From the NCBI GenBank assembly GCA_963662175.1, contig OY759221.1, positions 23,733,027 to 23,797,026 of the forward strand: DNA of 64,000 bases. The letters run 5' to 3'. Below the pieces are notes generated by a model that was not told the DNA's origin, made no database searches, and worked only from the letters and a program-made list of their open reading frames with translations. Position numbers and translations under genes: made by a program. The DNA is from Aradus depressus (Eukaryota; Arthropoda; Insecta; Hemiptera; Aradidae). Shown here one piece after another: positions 34,620-46,800 of this stretch (position 1 is its first letter; each line of letters starts with the position of its first letter).

Positions 34620-34855
34620 ATCTATTGGTAGAAAGATAGAAAAAATTGAGAAAGGGGAGAGGGAATCAGAGGGACGGTTCAACTCAAAAATCCCAATAAC
34701 TGTCGATGTATGAATGTATCGATACATAATTTACTTTGAGATCATTACGTTTATTAAATATTAGGTTTTAGCGGGAGAGCAAAAACGTAATAGGTTAATT
34801 CGTGCTAGGGAAGTACATTGCAGGTGATTCACTGTCGACTTTTTAAAATTATTTT
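34620..34855 (+). repeat. Family Y repeat, end region
   Basis: AACTGTCGATGTATGAATG and GGGAAGTACATTGCAGGTG followed by ATTCACTGTCGACTTTTT. Confidence 0.68.
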
Positions 34856-35009
34856 TCCACTCCATCTGGTTAGACTGTTGAGGCATATTCTACATGAAGC
34901 GCAACACCCTTCGACTGCAACCTTGGCCTTAAACCCTTAGCCTGACTGAAATATAATTTAAAAAATCGTGTTTCTTATCAAGAACATTATCTACTAAATA
35001 GCTTTCATT

Positions 35010-35395
35010 TTTATTCTTTTTTGGTAGAGTTCCTCCATAGATTTAAGGTGGAATCTACGAGGAGCGGACATAAGAACGTCCCAAAATGTCGTTGTGAAAA
35101 AGACACTTTCGGAAAAGTTATCAAAAATTATTATCTTAATTTTAATTAAATAAGAAAATTATCTACTGTATTTATTATATTTTATTTATCAACTATATGA
35201 TATTATTATTTTTTTACTCATATTTTCAAGTACTTATTTATTAATTTCATATTGTTTTTTTATAGATTGTTAATTCTAAACTATGTGTGTCAGACTCTAA
35301 GAGTTAATATCTGTTTATGTATCTAATGTATATGATATCTTAATGTATACAAACCATGTTATGGTTTAACGGAAATAAGCATTATTATTATAATA
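35010..35395 (+). mobile_element. 3' UTR fragment of the ATT-tail LINE
   Basis: Shares AGAGTTCCTCCA, AAGAACGTCCC and GGTTTAACGGAAATAA blocks with 3500-4095 and ends in ATTATTATTAT. No coding part remains. Confidence 0.75.
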
Positions 35396-35689
35396 AGAGC
35401 TTGTGACAAATGGAAGTTGGAGGCAAGAAGGACGCCTTGAATATTATTTGTGAGAGAGGACTCTGAAGTCTGTATTTATAAGTCTTTAGGGAAATAGAAG
35501 AGGACCCACTGAATTGAACTGGCTTTATTGGTCTTCTTCGGGTCAAAAAGTTTTACATTTCCATCCGAATCAAAAATTGTTGAATGAAAATTGTGTATGA
35601 ATTTTGAAAGGTTCTGAAATACAGAAATACAATATTCAACTAATTTCTCTGAATATTGTTAATTCAATTGTTGGCTAAAACAAAGTTCT

Positions 35690-36030
35690 GATGAAGTACC
35701 TAATGACAACTTTTTGTGTGCTTCCCCAGCTGTAGAAGTATAGCGAAGTTATGTATTCGGTCAGAAATTGTATTTTGAGATTTTATCCAAATTTTAAATT
35801 TTTTGAACCTCTGATCCCAAAAATAAATAAAAAAAATCCTGTGTCTTTGTGTGTTAACTACGATAGAATGAATATACCGACACGAAATTTTGTATGTATA
35901 TCCAGAATATGGATGGATCCTCAACATTAATTTTCAGGGGGGAATGGAGGGATTGGTGGAGGGCTCAACTCAAAAAGAAACCTCAATGACTGCTGATGTG
36001 ATGAATATATTGTGATGTAAAAAATAATTA
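35690..36030 (+). repeat. Family Y repeat
   Basis: CTTCCCCAGCTGTAGAAGTA, AATATACCGACACGAAATTT and GATGTGATGAATATATTG. It leads into repeat family X near 36015. Confidence 0.68.
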
Positions 36031-36078
36031 CACACATTATTATTATTAATATATTATAAAATCAATTATTATCATTTG

Positions 36079-36552
36079 AAATCAATCATCGGAAGACGAT
36101 CGACATTATCGATTGAAAACAAACTTCACATATACAACACCATACTAAAACCCATCTGGACTTACGGCATCGAGATATGGGGATCAGCCAAAAAATCAAA
36201 CATACGTCTTCAGTCAATACAATCCATTATACTACGCCACATTGCCGATGCCCCATTTTACGTTTCCAACCTCACATTGCATAATGACGTCAACATCCCA
36301 TTTGTACCTTCTGTTATCAGGACACCATATCAAAATTTTCACGACAAACTCCATCATGACGCCAATCCACTAATTTCGCAATGATCCACGAACACTCACC
36401 CCACAAATCCGCCACAACGTCTCAAGCGGGCATGGCAGAGGGACCTGCTCCAGGACTAGCCTGGACTCCTCTTCGGACACGTACCTCAGCAGTACAGCCA
36501 CACACTTGACACAACAATGTTGTCGTTGTGAATATGTAAATAAATAAATAAA
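36079..36552 (+). mobile_element. Jockey-like LINE, 5'-truncated insertion
   Basis: 474 bp, codes RRSTLSIENKLHIYNT, KPIWTYGIEIWGSA and IRLQSIQSIILRHIADAPFY, almost the same as the element at 660-1510, and ends in (AAAT)n. It sits in repeat family X with a duplicated ATCATTTG/ATCATTGG site; the uninterrupted sequence is visible at 48640-48680. Confidence 0.85.
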
Positions 36553-36769
36553 TAAAATCATTGGTATAAAAACAGCTGTTAGGAGTGAAGTAACTTAACT
36601 AGTGAATAAATATACAAAGATGCACAAATAGCATTTTGTTTTAAAACGAAATGTGAACAACCAATGCATAGAGAACAAAAGACGACGATCAGCTGTTTTA
36701 AATAGTGAGAAACAGTCTAAGTTGTGTGTTGGAAGTGGAGAGTCTAAGGAGAGATGTGACTCAAAAACA

Positions 36770-37085
36770 CTAATTAATCTACCAACCCGAAATTTCATAT
36801 ATGTAAATTCAAAACCTCATAAAGAAGACACCTATTAATTTTCCGCGGAATTGGCCGAAAGGAAGGGGTGCTCTAAGGGGAGGTATAACCCAAAAACCCT
36901 AATAACTGCCGATGTAATGAATTTATTTACACAAATTTAGTATGATGTTTGAGAAGTCAAGTAAATATAGGATTTTAACTCAAACGGTCGATGGTTTTGA
37001 AGGATGAGCTAAAATTTATTTGATTAATTCGTTCTGGATAAGTACATGGTCCGTGATTTACCGACAAATTAATTTTTTATTTTTT
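36770..37085 (+). repeat. Family Y repeat, end region
   Basis: CATAAAGAAGACACCTATTA, AACTGCCGATGTAATGAATT and TTCGTTCTGGATAAGTACAT. Confidence 0.7.
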
Positions 37086-37364
37086 TCTGCTTTTATTTAT
37101 TTTTGCTTTTTTAATTTTTGCTGTCTTGTTCATCTCGCAGTACATTAAGTGTACACAATATATTTACGTTATGTAAAATGAAAATATATTTGACTGTGTC
37201 TGTTTAATATGTTGTTTATTAGTAGTTTCATGGGATCAACCTGTCTCTACAAATGTTCTGACACTATGTTCTAATTTATTTCTCCAATGAGCAGCAAATT
37301 GAACCTGTTTCTTCCATGGATTTTTGATGTCAGTTTATGACTTTCTGAGCCCTCCATAAATTAC

Positions 37365-37945
37365 TTCCCCAGCTGTACGAAGTATTGGAGAAGTTATGTA
37401 AAAAATTCGATCCTGAGTTTTCAACAGAATTTCATTTTTTCCGCCCTGTAGATTCCAAATATGAAAGAAACAATTTCTGTCTGTGAACACGATAACTCCC
37501 AATAGAATGAATGTATCGACACGAAATTTTATATATATGAATCCAGAACCCTCTATCGATGACACCTATCGTTTCTCAGTCAAATCGACCAAATGGAAGG
37601 AGGGATTAGTGAAGAAGCTTAAATAAAAAAGTTTAATAATTGCCGTTGTATGAATGTCTCGACATCACATTTCATATTTTAAGTCGAAACCCAATGAGGA
37701 CATAACCTGTCAAATTTCGAAGGGAAGGGGAGTTCAGGGGAGGGGCTCAATTCAAAAACCCTAATAACTGCCGATGTAATGAATTTATCGACACAAAATT
37801 TAGTGTTAGAATTCAGGAGACCCTATGTAAGTCAACTGTCGAATATTAGACCAAACGGTTCTGAAGGGGAAGCGAAAATTTAATTGATTAATTCGTTCTG
37901 AGGAAGTATATTGCTAGTGTCCCACCGACGATTTTTTTATTTCAC
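37365..37945 (+). repeat. Family Y repeat, near-complete copy
   Basis: Runs from ACTTCCCCAGCTGTACGAAG to TCGTTCTGAGGAAGTATATT with ACCGACGATTTTTTT beyond. Three internal GAATGT/GAATTT-ATCGACAC blocks. Confidence 0.78.
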
Positions 37946-37989
37946 TTCTTTAGTAATAAAAATAATGTGATATCGCCATAGCATACATA

Positions 37990-38300
37990 CATTCATTACA
38001 TCGGCAGTTATTGTGGTTTGAGTTCAGCCCCTTCACTACGGCCGATTCTGGCCGTAATGTCAGTTACAATGGCAGTTATTACGTTGTATTACCTCCCCTA
38101 ATCTTCCACATCCCTTTGACTGATTTAGCTGAAAATAAATAGGAGTCATTATTATAGGATTTTGGGTACACATACAATTTCGTGTCGATACGAGAGTTAT
38201 TGTGTTCACAGGTATACACACATTTTTTAAATTTGTGGGTTCAGGAAGAAAACAAAAAATTCCCTGACAGATCGTCGGGGAAGTAGGGCCTAACTATTTT
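37990..38300 (-). repeat. Family Y repeat
   Basis: Inverted pieces: TTCATTACATCGGCAGTTAT and AATTTCGTGTCGATACGAG. Confidence 0.65.
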
Positions 38301-38340
38301 TATTTGTCATTCAAAAATTTAATTTCCTGTTGCTGTGGTA

Positions 38341-38498
38341 GGCTAGGAGCGACCGCTACCTACCATCTGCGACGGTAAGCTGTCACTCCCAGTCCACCTT
38401 AATTTCTGAGAGAGCTCGGGATAAATGTAGGGCGTTCGCTGGCTGTAGTACGTTGGGGCGTGCCTGCAGTCGTCCCAGGCGTAGGGTCATAGTGCTTT
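38341..38498 (-). mobile_element. R1-like LINE 3' UTR (part 2)
   Basis: GC-rich, minus-strand continuation of the fragment at 39474-39790. The sequence GTCATAGTGCTTT at 38486-38498 is repeated at 39474-39486 and contains the stop codon of the LINE frame. Confidence 0.65.
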
Positions 38499-38499
38499 A

Positions 38500-39115
38500 A
38501 GGCAGGTTTTCCTAGCCAGAGGTTTTGTGCGCCGCGTTCGTCGTAATACGCCCAGCGCAACACGCCGGCACTACCTAATAGGAATTTAGTGTTTGTGTTC
38601 TCCTACAGAGCGCAATACATTCCACGCCAGCGTTGTACGTCGAGCGTGGTAAGACCGACTGCATTCAGAGGAGTCTGTTGCGTTGTACGCGGCGTGTCTT
38701 CATATATTTTGTGATAGTGTACTGATAGTGGTTGTTTGTTTTTAGTATTTTTTATAAAATTATAATGTCAAAAAATTCAAAATCTAAAAAAATATATCAA
38801 TATATTAAAAGCTCCCCTTCTTCTCGTTTTAAAAACACATTGCTGATAGCTTTTCTGTTTACGCAACTTTGCAGTATTCTTACTTCTTCATCCTCCTCCG
38901 CCAAATGTTTTTTTAATAGCAAAAGAGCAAATATTTTTAGCTTTTTTGGTCCTAAACGGCTCATCGTCACAAAATGTTTAAATACTACTGGGAAATATAA
39001 CGTTCCCTAGGAAAACAGAAATGCGCAGCCTGATAAAAAATACGCTCCTGCCGACGTGAAATTCCCTATTCAGTTCTCGCTGCGTATTACAAACGCTGGC
39101 TAGGAAAACCCTCCT
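38500..39115 (+). mobile_element. Non-autonomous DNA transposon, PIF/Harbinger-like (TTA target)
   Basis: Inverted ends AGGCAGGTTTTCCTAGCCAG and (reverse complement of right end) AGGAGGGTTTTCCTAGCCAG match at 18 of 20 positions. Flanking TTA/TTTAA is duplicated. The interior is rich in GCGC/CGTCG motifs at the left side. It has a 90-codon frame without recognisable similarity. The TTAA context leaves a piggyBac-type origin open, but the ends do not start with CCC. Confidence 0.65.
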
Positions 39116-39154
39116 TTAATATGAAGATGGCTGATGTAAGAAGTGATTATTTCA

Positions 39155-39475
39155 CAGGTTGTTAAATAAAATGTAGTATGACCTCTCACAAATTTTTATT
39201 AGAAGTAGCTAGCCGGCTTTCGAGGTTTCCCTCATCATCAGGCAGTCTGATAAAAAATTAAAACCATTAAAAAAAATTTTTTTTGAATAAAAACTAAATT
39301 ATTTTATAATAAAAATAAATAAGTAAAACAATGTAAAAACTTTAACAATTGAAAATATCATGGATGGGGACAGACGAGTTATACCTGAGACCGTCTGAGT
39401 CACAACTGTAGTTAGCTACTTCTAATAAAAATCTGTGAGAGGTCATACTACATTTTATTTGACAACCTGTGAAGT
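39155..39475. repeat. Foldback element with hammerhead-like motif
   Basis: Inverted ends of about 60 bp: a block starting TTCACAGGTTGTTAAATAAA at the left is mirrored by the block ending CAACCTGTGAA at the right. Same family as the element at 6440-7115, from landmarks CACAGGTTGT, GACCTCTCAC and TAGCTAGCCGGCTTTCGAGG. Confidence 0.75.
39204..39250 (-). ncRNA. Hammerhead ribozyme-like motif
   Basis: Minus strand: CTGATGA (39241-39235), extra T, stem II GAGG-GAAA-CCTC with a GNRA loop that differs from the GCAA loop of the 6.5-kb copy, GAAA (39221-39218), AGC/GCT stem III, UA. The loop change with preserved stem fits an RNA structure. Stem I is weak beyond two pairs. Confidence 0.48.
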
Positions 39476-39790
39476 CATAGTGCTTTCATCTTTCTCCGCC
39501 AGGAGGCGACAAATCGGCTGAACATTGGGTAGTCGGTTTCCGTCACCAGCTGCCGTAGGTCGAGTGCCAGGAACGATCCTGTCCCGCATATTAACTCCAC
39601 CCTAGGCCCATCGTATAGCGGACATTCGAGGACCACACGTTCTGCAGTCTCGACTCCGCCGCACGAACAGTTCGAGTTGTTCTTCCTCTTAAAGAAGAAT
39701 AGCTAGGAGTTGAAATCTCATGTGACCTGATAGTATCTGGGACATCCAGGCCGATTGCATAACTACCCCTATTCTTCATATAGATGAGGA
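39474..39790 (-). pseudogene. R1-like LINE C-terminal fragment (part 1)
   Basis: Minus strand reads NCSCGGVETAERVVLECPLY and then FSRFVASWRRKMKAL followed by a stop: the CxC...E/H...CP knuckle of R1-type ORF2 ends. Its 3' UTR continues at 38341-38498, beyond a composite insertion bounded by a 13-bp direct repeat. Confidence 0.75.
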
Positions 39791-40227
39791 AGTATCATAA
39801 TATATTCGGAGGGGTGAAAAGAGGTGTGGGGGGTGACTTTTTGAATATGCTACCCTTATCCTCATTTGAAGGTCATGTTTGCAGGGAGAACTCATAGAGC
39901 GAATTTTTAATCACAATAGGCCAATTAAAAGTCTTATAAATTATAAAAGTTGGACCTGTTAAAGGTAGACTAAGATGGTTTTTTCCCCTTCTTATAAAAA
40001 GAAAAATGAGGAAGAAAAAAAGAAAGCGGAAATATAAAAAAAGAAAAAGTTACTTTGAAGGGAAATGGAATTGGGGTTGTTTATTAAAGGGTTTTATATC
40101 AAAAGAAGTTCATTTCTAATTTAAATTTAATAAATGAGCTTTTAATTGCTGTTAATATAGCTATCCAGGTAAAATATTGCAAATTGTGACGGTGAAACTA
40201 TTTTTGCAACGATAGAAATACAGGATG

Positions 40228-40570
40228 GAGGGCGCCGGAAGCTCAGTGGTATGCGTGCTTGTCTTCTGAGCTCAAGATCGTGGGTTCGAAACCCGACCGA
40301 GGCCCTTAGTTTATTTTATCTGGGAGGTAAAATAAACTTAAGCACGCCGTCCTTCGGATGGGACGTTAAGCGATGGTCCCGAGCCTGTACGATGTCAGAT
40401 ACTCGTTGAAGACCTCTACCCTAGGTGAATAAAAATTCAGGGTAGGCAAAATTTAGGACTCTCACAGTAGAGTCGGGCTCATGTCCACCAGAGTGACGAA
40501 AGAGCGCTCTGGTAGTAGGCGATATGACCTCGTAGTTAAAGCCCGGGCATGAGTCATAAAACCTAACCTA
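40228..40570 (+). mobile_element. tRNA-derived SINE, full length
   Basis: Complete copy with box B GGTTCGAAACC. Flanking 12-bp sites AAATACAGGATG and AAATGCAGGATG differ at one base. Tail is AACCTAACCTA. Confidence 0.9.
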
Positions 40571-41099
40571 AAATGCAGGATGTCTTCATGGGGCGATACG
40601 CTATCCCTATTAATATGTCTATTTTAATATTTTTAACAATATTATAATGTAGTGAAGCCGGTGAATCATGTCTCCCGAGTAGTGAAAGTGAAGAAGTGAA
40701 AGGGAAAAGACGGGCCTTGAAGACCAATAGGAGAGCGGCTGTTGCCAAAATCCAACGTTGCCATATTTCTCACTCTGTAGTAGCATTGCACTTCCGTCTC
40801 GGTCCTCAGTCACCTAATAGGTCCCGTTTTACCTTTTTTTCTTAGTTATTGATTGAAAAAATAAAAAAAATTATATATATATATATATATATATGAATCC
40901 AGAACCCTCCATCGATGACACCTATCGTTTCTCAGCCAAATCGACCAAATGGAAGGATGGATTAGTGAAGAAGCTTAAGGGGTTAAGGATTGGGCTCAAT
41001 TCGAAAACCCTTATAACTACTGATGTAATGAATTTATCGATATAAAATTTAGTGTGGGGATTTAGAAGACCCTATTTAAGTCAACTGTTGAATATTATT

Positions 41100-41750
41100 T
41101 CTCGTAAAACGGAGAAAATAACGCTATTTGCATGTGACAAAGGATGACCTAATCAGGAATGACATATTTTGGTCTTAACATTTTCAAAAATGTAGAACAT
41201 TTAGTTGAGTAATGCTGCTGAGGGGGACAATAAGACAAATGAGAGAGAGTTGGCAAGAGCAAGCGGCAACATCACAGCTAACCCCCCACTCCACATTTTA
41301 AAGATCCGAGAAACATGATTCGCCGGCCTGACTATAGTGAAAGTAACTATATTTTTTTTTAGTTTTACTATGTTATAACTGCAGTAAAGTGTGCGAGGTA
41401 AAATTTTTGCAAGAACTGCAATAATTTCATTACTTTCTTTAATTATTAGTACATTTTTTTATTTGTATATTATCATTATTGCAATTGATGACAATGTGCA
41501 ACAGCTAGTACAATATGCATACAAATGGTTTGAATGGGGTGAGAACCCAGCGATAGCTCCTAATGGAGCTAGAAATAATCAGGGACACTAGATTAATTAA
41601 AGTGGAAATAAAGAATATAATTTGGGATGGCAATAACAAATATAAATAAAACCAAATTGTATTTATAAAATGTAATACAATATAATAATGTAATATAATA
41701 AATTTAAACTTCTACTATTAACGTTTATATTAGAAAAAACACTTTATTCA
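41100..41750. other. No gene recognised
   Basis: A plus frame at 41391-41591 has a hydrophobic start but no family match and poor composition; left unannotated as a gene. Confidence 0.35.
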
Positions 41751-42190
41751 GGAACGCAATTTTTTTCTCATTGTTGAAAAAGAATAAAATAATCATATTA
41801 CAAAAATCATATTTCGAATACAAAAACATTATTAGATTTATAGCTTTCATTTTTCTTTTTTTGACTGAGTTCCATCACAGAACTCCTCCTTAAGGTCTGT
41901 CGAATCTATTTTTTTTTAAATAATATTTTCATTAATATCATTATTTGTTATTACTTATATAATAATTTATTGTTTTTCTCTTGGTTTTTATTTTTTTGTG
42001 TGTTATTTTTTTTTTTTTTATTTGCTACTATTTTATTTTATTTATTTTTCTATATTTTGCACTATGTGACCTGTTGAAGGGCGTAAGTACATTCCGAAAT
42101 ATCGTGAAAAAGAAACTTCTGGAGGAATTATAAAACAATATTTATTATAATTTAAATTAAATTAAAGACTATCTACTGTATTTATTATTT
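41750..42190 (+). mobile_element. Decayed 3' region of the ATT-tail LINE
   Basis: Begins with a segment resembling the end of the LINE frame and its stop region (TTTTCTCATTGTTGAAAAAGA), then the AGCTTTCATTTTT and GAGTTCC blocks, and GGGCGTAAG...CCGAAATATCGT. The tail is not preserved. Confidence 0.65.
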
Positions 42191-42325
42191 TTGTACTTAT
42201 AATGATCACCAGAGTTATACAATGATATTGTTTAATCATTAAAGCAACATTCTGCACATGATATTTCTTCAACACCCTATATGTACATTTAGTGTATGCA
42301 ACCAAAGTTGCTAATATACATGCAG

Positions 42326-42420
42326 ACAGGGGCGTAGCCAGGATTTTGACCGGGGGGGGGGGGGGGGCGCGCAAAGTTAGGCTACGAGGGTGGGGAGTGT
42401 AGTAGACTCCCGGACACACT
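42326..42420 (+). mobile_element. Possible transposon end with poly-G tract
   Basis: CAGGGGCGTAGCCAGGATTT followed by a long G run and a short GC-rich stretch; a common end type of hAT-like repeats. No partner end is seen. Confidence 0.3.
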
Positions 42421-42499
42421 GCTCTCAGTTTCCGGTGTTAGCGTTGCAGACTTTTTGTTCTCCCCCTAAGGTAACCACTGACTGTAATACTTATGCTTA

Positions 42500-42640
42500 C
42501 TTTACATGAGCAGCAAAAATGCAAAGCACAGCAGCAGCAAATGCACGCTGTGGTTTCTGTGCTTTTAGAATTAAATGACTCACATCCAATAGCGTGCATT
42601 TGCTGCTGCTGCGCTTTTCATTTTTACTGCGCATGTAAAA
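42500..42640. repeat. Palindromic MITE with CAGCAG/CTGCTG arms
   Basis: Arms 42500-42549 and 42591-42640 are inverted with about five mismatches; they contain AGCAGCAGCAAATGCACGCT and TGCGCAG-like blocks. Non-coding, just downstream of the SDR stop codon on the gene strand. Confidence 0.75.
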
Positions 42641-42895
42641 TCAGCTTTAAGAGTATAAAGTATAACATAAATGACAATTTTGAGCGAGGAAAAGAAATGA
42701 TCGAATTCATATATATTTAAATAAATGTAATATGACTTATTTTGTACATGTACATTTATGTAACAGCTGATTCCTGATCCATTTTTAATAAAAACTTTTT
42801 TTTAGTTCATTTAATTTTTATCTTGTTTTTTTGCTCTGCCCCTGCATGCAGAATGAGAAGAGTTTGAGGTCATATCTTCAAATTTCCTTTCTTCA

Positions 42896-43037
42896 TTATG
42901 ATGTTTTCTTGTCAGGGTCAACACAGAAGGACACCAATTTCCCAAAGACAGATGTTTCCTTAATTTCTTTCGTTGGGATGACTACCTTATCGATAATGTT
43001 TCTTATAGACAACGTTATTGCATTGGTGGACAAGAAT
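42896..43037 (-). CDS. SDR gene exon 7 (C-terminus and stop)
   Basis: Codes residues 302-348 and TAA. A long T tract and cctcag form the acceptor. Phase agrees with exon 6. The C-terminal region contains a moderately hydrophobic helix and ends in a Lys-rich tail. An antisense reading of the same bases is also open, but it has no start context or similarity and is a shadow. Confidence 0.8.
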
Positions 43038-43771
43038 CTGAGGAAAAAAAAAAAAAAGTATAATTACTAAATAATTTAAAAATATATAATATCTTATAAT
43101 ATACACTCTACTCCCGATTAACTGGAGACGGATAAAGAAAGATCACGGTTAACCGAAAGACTAAAGTTAATATGGAGGTCTCTCTTTAGAAGTGTAGGTT
43201 AATGAGGTTAAATTATGAAGAGGCCCTGAGAAATATTCATTAATTAAAAGAACCTTACTTTACCTTTATTTCTCCCCACGTATTCTTCCCTTAAAAAATA
43301 AAATTACACCGTTAATTTTTTTTTCAATTCTTGATAATTTTATATACTCGTAAGGTACAATGATTTAAAATAAGTGAGAGCTTCGGTAGCTCAATTGTAT
43401 GTATGCTTACTGAGGTCAGGCCTTTAGTTTATTTTATCTGAGAGATATAATAAACTTAAGCACGTCGTCCTTCGGATCGGATATTAAGCAATGGTGGACC
43501 CGATGTCAGATACTCGTTAAAGGCACTTAATAAAAAATTTAGAACTCTCATAGTAGTGTCAGGTCTGTCCACCAGAATAACAAAAGAGCGATCTGGTAGT
43601 AGGCGATATCACCTTGTAGTTAAAGCCCGGGCATGAGTCATAATAACTAACTTTAAAACAAGTTTCATTTCACAAAACCAAGTAACTTATGAATAAGAAG
43701 TGCGTCAGAAGGTTTTATCATTGCAGGTATATTCAGTCTAATTAATGACACAAATTTCGGACGCACTTCTC

Positions 43772-43812
<41 letters not shown>

Positions 43813-46800
43813 TTACAACAATAAGATACAATCTCTCTTAATGGATATGTATCTGTTTTATATTTTATTAATATACAACTCTTTAATATACAAACTTTTA
43901 GAGGGGGCCGGTAGTTCAGTGGTAAGCGTGTTCGCCTTCTGAGCTCAAGTTCGTGGGTTCGAAACCCAACTGAGGCCCTTAGTTTATTTAATCTGGGAGG
44001 TAAAATAAACTTAAGCACGCCATCCTTCGGATGGGACGTTAAGCGATGGTCCCGAGCTTGTACAATGTCAGGTCCTCGTAGTATGCTAGCCTGCTAAGCT
44101 CAAGATCGCGGGTTCGTTTTTTATCTTGGAAGTAAAAACCATGAAGATGCCGTCTTTCGGATGGGATATTAAGCCTCTGCTATGTCAACTACTCGTTAAA
44201 GACACATACCAGTACAGTTAACTGGGAAGAGATCAGGTCCGGACTGGCCATATGACAATTCTGGCAAATACCAGAGGGGCCGGTCCATAGAAAAATATCA
44301 CTTTTTTATCTAACAATCATTTATCTCATCATTAAACATTTCTGGAAGTGTTGAAAATTTAAGGACAATTAGGTTTCCAACGTTACTGACCGAGCCAATT
44401 GAATCTGTTTTGCTTGTGGTCTATTTTCTTACAATAGAATCAGTAATTATTAATTTCAATTGATATATTTAACCCTTATCTACAAGCGCCGCGTTACAGT
44501 GTACCGCATTTGTACGAGCATTGAAATAGCGCGGTAAATACAAGCCAATCACGATTCCCGCTTTGAGTATTCATAGTTCAGGAAATCGCTCATAGGTTGC
44601 GCTATCGTAAGTCACGTAATTATCAGTTGTCATTCTCTTATACATTGTGAAAGCGAAAAGGTTACGATTGCGGTACTCAGAACCGCGCGTGTGTATATAA
44701 GTTTTATAAGTTTCGGAATACAGAACCAATAGTTAATAGCATAATAAAATGCTAATCAATGTTGTTTTAAATTAAAGCATTTTATATATTGTTTGCAACA
44801 ATTTTCAAGTAAGCATCATTTGTAATTATAATTTAAGTTAATAATTTAATTTTTAATTAAACTCTATCATATTGCATTTATTTACTTTCCCATTTATATA
44901 TATGTATATATATTTTTTTTGTCATTAAAAGAAGGCCGTTTTGAATGAAATTTTGGGGCCGGTTTCCATTAAATTCCTGGGCTGAATTTTACCCCCAGTC
45001 CGGCCCTGGAAGGGATAAAAACATTGGATGCTTAGGTCCCTAGGTATACACTCTCTTCCAATATATCTATGTTGATATTAAATATAAATTTTATGTTGTA
45101 AATAAATAAAAAATTCTTACCTAGCGAACATGAGCAATACATATCTTCCCGGTGTTGCAATGTCTGTTTTTTCATATTCAATAGCTTTGATGATGTCTGC
45201 AGCAACCTGGTTCACCTTCTCCCCGATAACTCTAAAAAAACAAAGAGACATCTAAAATATGAGACATTTAAAGGTTTTCGGCATGTATCTCAAAAACCTG
45301 ACGACCTGCGAAAAATGTATTTGATATAAAAATGAGTCTTTCAGTTTTTTCTACAACTTTTCATTGAAAAAACTTTTGATTAGGTCTTAAATATAAGCTG
45401 TATCTTGTAAAATGAAGTTAGGTCCCGGAGGAAACTGGTCTCGATTTTCGTTCGATTTCGGCCAAAATTGAATCAGATCTAAGTTAGCACATGTGACTTT
45501 TCCATTCTAAATTTCAAGTTCATAGCTACAATCGTTTCAGCGTTAGACCACTCTAACAAGCGGTATCCAGTAAAATGTACTCAGGCCATGAAAAATAATG
45601 GTCTTATTTTTACACATATGAAACCTTAATTTCAAATTTCAGGTTCATTGTTATAATCGTTGTTGACTTAGAGCGCTCAAAAAATTTCAATTACACAGAT
45701 ATCAATGTGGAAATGGCCAAACAAGTATTCATGGAACCTTGAAGTGGGCAATTCTTTTAAAAACTCGATTTCGGAATATTGCAATATTTCCTTATAGTAA
45801 AGATAAAGGAATGTAAAACAGAAAAAAAAAAGAATTTCGAGGTGGACGTCACGCCGTCCTTTCGTTGGGACGTTAAGCGTTTTTCTCGAGCCTATGCGAT
45901 GTCAGGTTAACTCGATAAACACCCCTCCCTAGGTGAATGAACCTAGGTAGGCACTATATAGGACTCCCACAGTAGAGTCAGGCTCGTCCACTAGAGCGAC
46001 GAAAGAGCGTTCTGGTTGTAAGCTATATGACCTCGTAGTTAAAGCCTGGGCATGAGTCACAATAACTAACTACACTAAAGATACAGTCGACACGCGATAT
46101 AACGTCACTCGATATTACAAAATGAAGCTCTGGTCTCTTGACAAAAATTCGAAATAGCGAAAAAAAAAATTGCATTTCTGTACACTTAGTACAAAGAATC
46201 GATTTTTAAGATATGTTGGTTTAAAACAAGCGGTGTTACGAAATATAAACACGCGGTGTTACGAAATATAAACACGCGGTGTTACGAAATATAAACACGC
46301 GGTGTTACGAAGCCAAAAATTAATAATACATTGTTTACATCATTTATGTACATAAAAGTTTCCCTTACGGGAAAGTTGTAACAATGATAGTCTTGGATGA
46401 TTCGCATGACCTTAGCCTTACTCCAATTGTAAACTAACCATTATAATTACCTATAGACTCCACAATGCGCCGATTTTACATAAAACATCCTTTTTGTACC
46501 CTCTCATCCCGTTTGTTTTCAAATTGGGCTCACTGTTATATAATCAAATAACAGGATGAAAAGTACAGTGATCAGTTCAATGAAAAGTACCAAGATCCAG
46601 CCTATTGCACATTTTACTTCTCCAGCGATACGAATTATAGGGAAAGTATTGTAATCGGTCAGGAATCCAGAATTTAATTAAATAGATATTTACAACTGTA
46701 TAAATATAAAAACAACAAGCAAATGTGCTAATAGAGAGATAATGACAATGTAAAAACGTTAAGAGGGGAGAAATCACCCAGTGGTGACAATCCCTAGTCA

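Noticed and set aside
41391..41591. 66-codon frame with hydrophobic N-terminus
   Set aside because: No family resemblance, A/T-rich composition like random intergenic DNA, no splice partner.
42831..43070. 79-codon plus-strand open frame
   Set aside because: It is antisense to the last SDR exon, which has consistent phase, splice site and stop.
43095..43220. CACTCTACTCCCGATTAACTG as another pogo-like end
   Set aside because: No matching opposite end and no TA-flanked partner were found.
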